Source of the DNA: an uncultured Mycoplasmatota bacterium
Lineage (GTDB): Bacteria; Bacillota_I; Bacilli_A; RF39; UBA660
Direction: 5' to 3'
Length of the DNA: 18,689 nucleotides
Assembly (NCBI GenBank): GCA_900546745.1
Contig: URDT01000024.1
Coordinates: forward strand, 1 to 18,689
The position numbers and the translations under genes are program-made. The notes under the pieces were generated by a model. It saw only the letters and a program-made list of their open reading frames with translations, ran no database searches and was not told the origin of the DNA. Positions 13,918 to 18,689 of the stretch are shown one piece after another (positions within the stretch are counted from its first letter, which is position 1; every line of letters starts with the position of its first letter).

Positions 13918-14232
13918 TTAATCACTTCCATTTTTTAGTGGAATGGTATCTATTTTTTCAATTAAATTTTCAATTAGTCCGTTTCCTTCTAAATTTTTAT
14001 ATTGCTTGTATAATTCAATTAACATTTCTTTTTCAAATAATGTAATAGAATTCTTTAATATTGCTTCATCATAATAATTTGTGATTTCATTTTTTAAAAG
14101 TATTTTTACTCCTGATTTGATAGATTCCATTTTTTTGTGATATGTTTTGATATTTTGCCAAAGTACAGTTATAAGACTAAGAATGATTCCAAAAATAACT
14201 TCCAACCAATATGTAATGATAAAGTTAATCAT
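13918..14232 (-). CDS. Phage-type single-TM membrane protein (holin-associated)
   Basis: This 104-residue protein has one N-terminal membrane segment (about 4-24, FIITYWLEVIFGIILSLITVLW) and a charged helical cytoplasmic part. The C-terminal section reads LLKNEITNYYDEAILKN, then ITLFEKEMLIELYKQYKNLE, then GNGLIENL. The pattern of a short TM followed by (Y)xxAxxxxxIxxxExxxxxxLYxxYxxLxGNGxI recurs in small proteins just upstream of holin and lysin genes in Firmicute phages, from memory. It is first of the three-gene lysis cassette, with GGGTGG as ribosome binding site. Its exact role (holin, antiholin or tail-associated protein) is not established. Confidence 0.65.
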   Translation of the reverse strand: MINFIITYWLEVIFGIILSLITVLWQNIKTYHKKMESIKSGVKILLKNEITNYYDEAILKNSITLFEKEMLIELYKQYKNLEGNGLIENLIEKIDTIPLKNGSD

Positions 14233-14247
14233 TTTTTACCACCCACT

Positions 14248-14253
14248 ATTATA
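14248..14253 (-). promoter_or_regulatory. Putative -10 element of the lysis cassette
   Basis: On the minus strand TATAAT lies about 15 bases before the ATG of the first cassette gene, so the leader would be very short. No convincing -35 is seen. The uppP terminator upstream means the cassette needs its own promoter. Confidence 0.35.
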
Positions 14254-14290
14254 TATGAGTTCTTTTTAAAAGCAGATATATTAAAAGACT

Positions 14291-14311
14291 AAAAAAAGCA
14301 TCAAAGATGCT
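14291..14311 (-). terminator. Terminator of uppP
   Basis: Read on the minus strand, AGCATC (14311-14306), a TTT loop and GATGCT (14302-14297) form a 6-bp hairpin followed by a T run (14296-14291). It overlaps the uppP stop codon and isolates uppP from the lysis cassette downstream on the same strand. Confidence 0.7.
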
Positions 14312-15116
14312 ATAGAAAGAAAATTACTAAAGTTCCAACGACGAAACAATAGATTACAAAATATATTAATTTGCCATGTTTCATAATTCCATTAAACCAT
14401 TTTGTAGCAAAATAAGTAATAATACCACTTACAATCATACAAATGAAATAAGTAAATGCTAGAGTAGTAGAAATATTTGCTTCAACTAAATCTTTTACAC
14501 CAAGTAACATAGTAGCACAGGATATCGGAATATATAATAAGAATGAAAATTTAAAAGCGGCTTCTCGATTTAAGTTACGAGTCATACCACCAACAATTGT
14601 GGCCCCGCTACGGCTAATTCCAGGAAATAAGGCAACAGCTTGAAATAATCCAATGATAAGTGCATCCTTATAAGTAATTTCATTATCTTTTTTAATTCCT
14701 TTAATATCTTTAATAAAGAATAAACAAGCAGCAGTAATTAATAGTGCGAATCCAATGATTTTTACATTACTAGAAAGACTTTCTATAGAATCTTTTAGTA
14801 ATAATCCTAATAATCCAGCAGGAATTGTACCAATAATAATTAAAATACAATATTTGAAATTTTTAAAATATTTTTTTTGTTTTGTCTTTAAATAAGAAAA
14901 GAAATCTATTATTAATTCTTTTATATCTTTCCAAAAGAAAATAATAATTGCAATTAAACTTCCAAAGTTCAATATAATTTCTAAATTTAAATCATTTAAA
15001 GCTTCACTACTAATTAGGTGTTTAAAAATTACTAAATGTCCACTTGAAGAAATTGGAATTGGCTCCGTAAATCCTTGAACAATTGCTAAAAAAAGATACT
15101 TTAAAAAACTAATCAT
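14310..15116 (-). CDS. uppP: Undecaprenyl-diphosphatase (UppP/BacA family)
   Basis: This integral membrane phosphatase converts undecaprenyl diphosphate to the monophosphate, recycling the lipid carrier of peptidoglycan and other wall polymers; loss or overexpression alters bacitracin sensitivity in other bacteria. Both family active-site signatures are intact: QGFTEPIPISSSGHLVI near residues 14-30, with the Glu and the SSSGH loop, and PGISRSGATIVGG at about 165-177. About seven or eight hydrophobic segments are visible across 268 residues, the usual size. The EPIP form replaces the more common EFLP after the Glu. The start has AAGGTGA a few bases upstream and a TATAAT (15138-15133) near it. 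It is minus-strand, divergent from the next pair. Its presence is the best evidence in the window for a walled cell. Confidence 0.93.
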   Translation of the reverse strand: MISFLKYLFLAIVQGFTEPIPISSSGHLVIFKHLISSEALNDLNLEIILNFGSLIAIIIFFWKDIKELIIDFFSYLKTKQKKYFKNFKYCILIIIGTIPAGLLGLLLKDSIESLSSNVKIIGFALLITAACLFFIKDIKGIKKDNEITYKDALIIGLFQAVALFPGISRSGATIVGGMTRNLNREAAFKFSFLLYIPISCATMLLGVKDLVEANISTTLAFTYFICMIVSGIITYFATKWFNGIMKHGKLIYFVIYCFVVGTLVIFFL

Positions 15117-15195
15117 ATTATCACCTTAATTCATTATATACTAATTTTTTGAATTAATAAATAAAAAAACAAATAAAATTGAAATAGGTGATGGT

Positions 15196-15417
15196 ATGAT
15201 TGCACGAGTCTTAATGTTTTTATTTGGTTATGCTTTAACATTAATAGGAATTATTTATATTATCAGTTATTTAAACATTTTAGAAATAGGGTATAATTTT
15301 TTATTTTACGTTAAATTTATATGTAGAAGAATAGAATGTATTTATGCCATTATTGGAATTTTTTTAATGATACTTTCTATTTATATGCCAGGAGGGAAAC
15401 ATGAATTATGTCTATGA
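15196..15417 (+). CDS. Uncharacterised 73-aa membrane protein, two TM segments
   Basis: Two hydrophobic segments (about 4-27, VLMFLFGYALTLIGIIYIISYL, and 47-66, CIYAIIGIFLMILSIYM) flank a short polar loop with adjacent Arg residues (FICRRIEC), giving a helical hairpin with a basic loop. I do not know its function. AGGTG at 15186-15190 is well placed for this ATG; an ATG at 15191 meets a stop after two codons. The last 17 bases overlap the next gene, whose AGGAGG ribosome binding site lies inside this ORF, so the two are translationally coupled and probably functionally linked. Confidence 0.7.
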   Translation: MIARVLMFLFGYALTLIGIIYIISYLNILEIGYNFLFYVKFICRRIECIYAIIGIFLMILSIYMPGGKHELCL

Positions 15418-16027
15418 TATTTTAGTAAATTTTAATGAAAATTTATATGATTTTTATGATTGGAATTTAAATGATCCTGTGACACATATCAGGAGAATTC
15501 CGATTTATAAGGTTACAAGTAAGCAATTTTACGAAATAAAAAATTATCAAGTAAAATTTGATTCTAAATTTTTAGAGACTATTAAAAATCGAACAGAGTT
15601 TTTTAGTGGTAGAAATATTAAAATTATGAAGTATGCATTTTTATTAACAGATGGTTTAGATATTATGGGAATTTTTATTGGGGATTCTATAAAATATACT
15701 AGTTTACAAATGGATGAAGAATTAGATATTTTAGAAGATTTTCGATTTAAAGAAAGTCATTTAGATTATCAAATTACATCTACCAAAAATGCTATGTTTT
15801 TAAAAACTAGATATCAGATAGAACAAATTAATAAAATGACACAAAAATTAAATGATTTAATAAAAGAAAATAATATTTCAAAGATTCAATATATTTATTA
15901 TGAATGTTTTAATGAGAAAGAAAAACAGATATCTCTTATTTTAGAAAGATTTTATCATTCTTTAGAGAATTATCAATTTTTAGAGAAATTAACAACTTTT
16001 TTTGAACAACACAAACAATTAAATTGA
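15401..16027 (+). CDS. Uncharacterised 208-aa protein (possibly DUF3603-like)
   Basis: The N-terminus, MNYVYDILVNFNENLYDFYD followed by DPVTHIRRIPIYKV, resembles the DUF3603 family found in Firmicutes, as judged from memory. After a central region (residues about 75-110, MKYAFLLTDGLDIMGIFIGD) comes a helical, charged second half with probable coiled-coil character (QIEQINKMTQKLNDLIKEN). No signal peptide, membrane segment or catalytic motif is evident. A strong AGGAGGG site precedes the ATG by four bases. It overlaps the two-TM gene upstream, so the pair may act together at the membrane. The stop codon TGA lies inside the -35 box of the asnS promoter. Confidence 0.7.
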   Translation: MNYVYDILVNFNENLYDFYDWNLNDPVTHIRRIPIYKVTSKQFYEIKNYQVKFDSKFLETIKNRTEFFSGRNIKIMKYAFLLTDGLDIMGIFIGDSIKYTSLQMDEELDILEDFRFKESHLDYQITSTKNAMFLKTRYQIEQINKMTQKLNDLIKENNISKIQYIYYECFNEKEKQISLILERFYHSLENYQFLEKLTTFFEQHKQLN

Positions 16028-16052
16028 CTTTTTATAAAAAAATAGCTATTAT
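16024..16052 (+). promoter_or_regulatory. Promoter of asnS
   Basis: TTGACT (16024-16029), a 17-base spacer and TATTAT (16047-16052) form a good vegetative promoter. The -35 box overlaps the stop codon of the preceding gene. The predicted start near 16059 leaves a leader of about a dozen bases containing only the AAGGAGG site, so there is no T-box. Confidence 0.78.
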
Positions 16053-16071
16053 CATATAGAAGGAGGATTTT

Positions 16072-17454
16072 ATGAAACTAGATGTAAGAGAATTAGCAGA
16101 ACAAGCAAATAATTTAATGGGTAAAGATGTAATATTGGAAGGTTGGATTCGTAATCACAGAAAACAAAAAGAATTTGGATTTATTGAATTTTATGATGGA
16201 ACAAGTTTCAAAAATCTTCAAATAGTATATGATAATAAACTAGCTAATTTTGATGCAATTACAAAGTATATGGTAGGATCATCTATTCGTGTGTATGGTA
16301 AGTTAGTAGAATCTCAAGGAAAGCAAGAATTTGAAATTTCAGCAAGTAATATAGAATTGTTAGGGGATTGTGATGAATCTTATCCAATTCAACCAAAAAG
16401 ACATACAAGAGAGTTTTTAAGAGAAGTTGGTTATTTAAGACCACGTACCAACTTATTTAGAGCAGTATTTAGAATCCGTAGTTTAGCTGCTATGGCAATT
16501 CATGAATATTTTCAAGATAGAGGTTATGTTTACTTACATGCACCTTTAATTACAGGTAGTGACTGTGAAGGTGCTGGTGAAATGTTTCAAGTTACTACAT
16601 TAGACTTAGAAAATTTAAAAAAAGAAAATGGTAGTGTTGATTATAAACAAGATTTCTTTAAGAAAAGAGCTTCTTTAACAGTTTCTGGACAATTACAAGG
16701 AGAAGCTTTTGCTATGGCATTTAAAAAAATCTATACTTTCGGACCAACTTTTAGAGCTGAAAATTCTAATACAAAAACACATGCTGCTGAATTTTGGATG
16801 ATTGAACCAGAAATCGCTTTTTGTGATTTAGATGGATTAATGGATATTGAAGAGGATGTATTAAAATATATTATTCGATATGTATTGGAAAAAGGAAAAA
16901 ATGAAATGGAATTCTTTAATGAATTCGTAGAACCAGGACTAATTGATAAATTAAAGATGGTTTTAGAAAATAAAGCTGTTCGTATTACCCATGATGAAGC
17001 AATTGATATTTTGATTAACTCAGAAGTTGATTTTGAAAATAAACCAATAAAAGGGGAAGATTTAGCCAAAGAACATGAAAAATACTTAACAGAAGTTCAT
17101 TTTAAATCACCAGTTTTTGTAAAAGATTGGAATAAAGATATTAAAGCATTCTATATGAGATTAAATGATGATAATAAAACTGTTGCTGCCGTTGATTTAT
17201 TAGTCCCAGGTGCTGGAGAATTAATGGGTGGATCACAAAGAGAAGAAAGATTAGATGTATTATTAAACAGAATGAATGAACTTGGTATGAATCAAGAAGA
17301 ATTAGATTGGTACATTAACTTAAGAAGATATGGTGGATGTATTCATTCAGGATTTGGAATGGGATTTGAACGCTTGTTAATCTATTTAACAGGAGTAGAT
17401 AACATTAGAGATGTTATTCCTTTCCCAAGAACACCAGGAAATTTGGAATTTTAA
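16072..17454 (+). CDS. asnS: Asparaginyl-tRNA synthetase
   Basis: This class IIb synthetase charges tRNA-Asn. The N-terminal OB-fold (about 1-110) has VILEGWIRNHRKQKEFGFIE and FKNLQIVYD. The catalytic domain has the TVSGQLQGEAFAMAF block, motif 2 (TFGPTFRAENSNTKTHAAEF), GAGELMGGSQREERL, and motif 3 in GFGMGFERLLIYLTG, ending NIRDVIPFPRTPGN. The WMIEPE and GGSQRE features mark AsnRS rather than AspRS. At 460 residues it is full length. An optimal AAGGAGG precedes the ATG. It has its own promoter and terminator, so it is monocistronic apart from possible read-through into the lipoprotein gene. Confidence 0.96.
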   Translation: MKLDVRELAEQANNLMGKDVILEGWIRNHRKQKEFGFIEFYDGTSFKNLQIVYDNKLANFDAITKYMVGSSIRVYGKLVESQGKQEFEISASNIELLGDCDESYPIQPKRHTREFLREVGYLRPRTNLFRAVFRIRSLAAMAIHEYFQDRGYVYLHAPLITGSDCEGAGEMFQVTTLDLENLKKENGSVDYKQDFFKKRASLTVSGQLQGEAFAMAFKKIYTFGPTFRAENSNTKTHAAEFWMIEPEIAFCDLDGLMDIEEDVLKYIIRYVLEKGKNEMEFFNEFVEPGLIDKLKMVLENKAVRITHDEAIDILINSEVDFENKPIKGEDLAKEHEKYLTEVHFKSPVFVKDWNKDIKAFYMRLNDDNKTVAAVDLLVPGAGELMGGSQREERLDVLLNRMNELGMNQEELDWYINLRRYGGCIHSGFGMGFERLLIYLTGVDNIRDVIPFPRTPGNLEF

Positions 17455-17470
17455 AAAAATTCCTTTTTTT
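17445..17470 (+). terminator. Terminator of asnS
   Basis: GGAATTTT (17445-17452) pairs with AAAATTCC (17456-17463) around an AAA loop, followed by seven T residues. The left arm includes the last asnS codons. Confidence 0.8.
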
Positions 17471-17517
17471 GTATAAATTTTTCTTTTTTATCCAAAATAT
17501 TACTAGGAGGAAAAAAT

Positions 17518-18069
17518 ATGAAAAAATTATTATTTTTAGTTTCTAGTTTTCTTTTATTAACTGGATGTGGTACTTCTCAATTATTAAATACACCAACAAA
17601 AAAAGTTGAAATGTTTTTTGGAAAATATCAATCTTTAGATCAAGATGTTATTGATCAATTGAATGATGTTTCAGAAAATGAAATGATATTTAATGATGAT
17701 CAAAAAGAAGAGTACATTAATTTAATGAAAAAACACTATAAAGAAATTAAATATGATGTGAAGGATGAAACCATTGATGGTGATACAGCAACAGTAACTG
17801 TTGAAATAGAAGTTCGTGATTATTCTAAAATTATGAATGATGCGGATCAATACTTAAAAGATCATCCTGAAAAATTTTATAAAGAAGGTACTACGGAATA
17901 TGATGAATCCTTATTTACGGATTATCGACTAGAAAAATTAAAAGATGCTACAGATAAAGTAAAATATACGATTGAACTTACATTAACTAAAATTGATGAT
18001 GAATGGGTTATTGATGATTTAGACAAAGATACTGAAAAGAAGATTCAAGGAATTTATAATTATAGATAA
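17518..18069 (+). CDS. Lipoprotein of unknown function
   Basis: The N-terminus is a clear lipoprotein signal: MKKLLFLVSSFLLLTGCG, with a lysine n-region, a hydrophobic stretch and the lipobox LTGC, giving lipidation at Cys17. The mature part of about 166 residues is acidic. After a helical segment (about 30-80, with DQDVIDQLNDVSENEM) it has alternating beta-strand patterns (DETIDGDTATVTVEIEVRDY, KYTIELTLTKIDDEWVIDDL). The closing DxxWxIDDLDxD pattern resembles extracytoplasmic NTF2-like or DUF4878-type lipoproteins; that assignment is tentative. The AGGAGG site lies seven bases before the ATG. It follows the asnS terminator, and no convincing promoter of its own was found in the roughly 47 bases between. 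Confidence 0.8.
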   Translation: MKKLLFLVSSFLLLTGCGTSQLLNTPTKKVEMFFGKYQSLDQDVIDQLNDVSENEMIFNDDQKEEYINLMKKHYKEIKYDVKDETIDGDTATVTVEIEVRDYSKIMNDADQYLKDHPEKFYKEGTTEYDESLFTDYRLEKLKDATDKVKYTIELTLTKIDDEWVIDDLDKDTEKKIQGIYNYR

Positions 18070-18093
18070 GGAAGCTAAAAACTTCTTTTTTTT
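18068..18093 (+). terminator. Terminator of the lipoprotein gene
   Basis: AAGGAAG (18068-18074) pairs with CTTCTTT (18082-18088) with one G-T pair and a seven-base loop, followed by a T run. It overlaps the stop codon. The following stretch to 18264 is AT-rich and shows no gene. Confidence 0.65.
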
Positions 18094-18264
18094 ATATCAT
18101 AATATTTTTAGACAGAAAAAAGAAAATATGATATGATAAAAATAAGTATAGGATAAAATAATTGTTATATAAAATGAATTATTTATTAAGTTTTTTCATA
18201 TTATGCAACTAAATTTATACAAAAAGATATTGATTTTAGATAGTGCTACTGTAAATATTTATAT

Positions 18265-18270
18265 TATAAT
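18265..18270 (+). promoter_or_regulatory. Putative -10 element of the HTH gene
   Basis: TATAAT lies 20 bases before the ATG at 18290. The hexamer 17 bases upstream does not resemble a -35 consensus. A start near 18277 would leave little more than the GGAGG site as leader. Confidence 0.45.
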
Positions 18271-18289
18271 TTGAGTGGAGGTGGCAGTT

Positions 18290-18598
18290 ATGAGGTTTTG
18301 CGATAAATTACCTAAACTGAGAAAAGAAAATAATTTAAGTCAAGAACAACTAGCAGATCGACTAGGTGTTTCAAGACAAGCAGTATCAAAATGGGAATCT
18401 GGTTCATCCTATCCTGATATGGATAAAATGATACAAATTTGTAATATTTTAAATTGTACATTAGAAGATTTGTTAGATGATGGAGTAATTAAACAAAATT
18501 CAAAGTCAATGGAAACAGGAAATAAAAATAATTTTAATACTTATTTTCAAGATTTTTTAAAATTTATAACTAAATCATATAATATGTTTTGTAATTAA
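18290..18598 (+). CDS. XRE/Cro-type HTH transcriptional regulator, apparently truncated
   Basis: Residues about 4-60 are a textbook XRE-type DNA-binding domain: KLPKLRKENNLSQEQLADRL, GVSRQAVSKWESGSSYPDMD, then KMIQICNILNCTLEDLLDDG. A polar linker follows, then FNTYFQDFLKFITKSYNMFC and a stop after one further residue. In Firmicutes this HTH and linker commonly precede a multi-spanning membrane region, and the final helix looks like the start of the segment leading into it. That comparison is from memory, so truncation is an inference. I prefer ATG 18290 because GGAGG at 18277-18281 is eight bases upstream; the in-frame GTG 18275 overlaps the expected transcription start. The sequence after the stop differs in base bias, suggesting a junction near 18594. 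A complete stand-alone 102-aa regulator is the alternative. Confidence 0.85.
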   Translation: MRFCDKLPKLRKENNLSQEQLADRLGVSRQAVSKWESGSSYPDMDKMIQICNILNCTLEDLLDDGVIKQNSKSMETGNKNNFNTYFQDFLKFITKSYNMFCN

Positions 18599-18689
18599 CA
18601 CTATGTGAGAAGAAACTACCAATGCAATAAAAACCTAAGCAAAGAGTAACCCCATATAAGACATATCACAGAATGCAGACAAAAAAATT
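18599..18689. other. A-rich, T-poor edge sequence with no recognised gene
   Basis: These 91 bases are dominated by A on the plus strand with few T residues and relatively more C (for example AAGAGTAACCCCATATAAGA), unlike the intergenic sequence elsewhere, which is balanced between A and T. No long frame, hairpin or known element was found on either strand. It may be the flank of an insertion, a rearranged segment or an assembly join. Confidence 0.4.

Noticed and set aside
15149..15179. Plus-strand promoter (TTGAAT with TAAAAT) for the two-TM gene
   Set aside because: The 19-base spacer and weak hexamers make it no better than chance in this AT-rich divergent region.
16028..16071. T-box or other tRNA-sensing leader before asnS
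   Set aside because: The promoter and start codon leave a leader of about a dozen bases, too short for a T-box; lysS is internal to an operon.
16731..17069. Minus-strand 112-aa frame
   Set aside because: Antisense to the asnS catalytic core.
18090..18135. Inverted AT-rich repeat (ATATCATAATATTTT with AAAATATGATAT)
   Set aside because: Pairing needs a three-base bulge and contains almost only A/T; similar matches are expected by chance in such sequence.

Overview
The window is strongly AT-rich, with A/T-ending codons throughout and short purine-rich ribosome binding sites (AGGTG, AGGAGG) close to the starts. Gene content (GpmI, DusB, class II LysRS, AckA, NrnA, AsnRS, UppP) and the dusB-lysS adjacency point to a low-GC Firmicute. 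It looks like one of the reduced-genome, gut-type Bacilli related to Mollicutes, but one that still makes a cell wall, since UppP and a peptidoglycan endopeptidase are present. TGA appears to act as a stop: it forms the stop of several ATGA gene overlaps, and conserved tryptophans use TGG. No rRNA, tRNA, CRISPR array or intact insertion sequence was recognised, and no gene-free stretch exceeds about 300 bases.

Layout. 1-430: the 3' end of a phage tail-fibre-like gene and its terminator. 431-4283: a surface-oriented unit. It holds a phosphoglycerate mutase whose frame runs without a break into a transmembrane segment and an extracytoplasmic repeat module (that module is interrupted by an in-frame TGA), followed by a membrane-anchored phosphodiester-glycosidase-like protein. 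4258-4796: a small unknown minus-strand gene, divergent from the next operon, with two near-consensus promoters almost back to back. 4797-10764: a tightly coupled seven-gene operon dusB / RDD membrane protein / lysS / histidine phosphatase / 67-aa protein / ackA / nrnA, in which most junctions overlap. 10765-12638: a lone 563-aa protein with an uncharacterised N-terminal region and eight regular 22-residue leucine-rich repeats.

12623-14311: a minus-strand phage-type lysis cassette (single-TM holin-like protein, 3-TM holin-like protein, M23-SH3 endolysin without a signal peptide) set between housekeeping genes. It is separated from the upstream minus-strand uppP by a terminator. 15196-16027: a stop/start-coupled pair of uncharacterised genes (two-TM protein; possible DUF3603-like protein). 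16024-18093: asnS with its own strong promoter, then a lipoprotein. 18265-18689: an XRE regulator that appears cut off after its HTH and linker, followed by about 90 bases with a different base bias up to the edge.

Most of the window is core metabolism and translation. The parts that deserve attention are the membrane-fused GpmI with an A9 tract at the fusion point, the in-frame TGA behind it, the embedded lysis cassette, the cytoplasmic LRR protein, the small coupled ORF before ackA, and the truncated regulator at the right edge.
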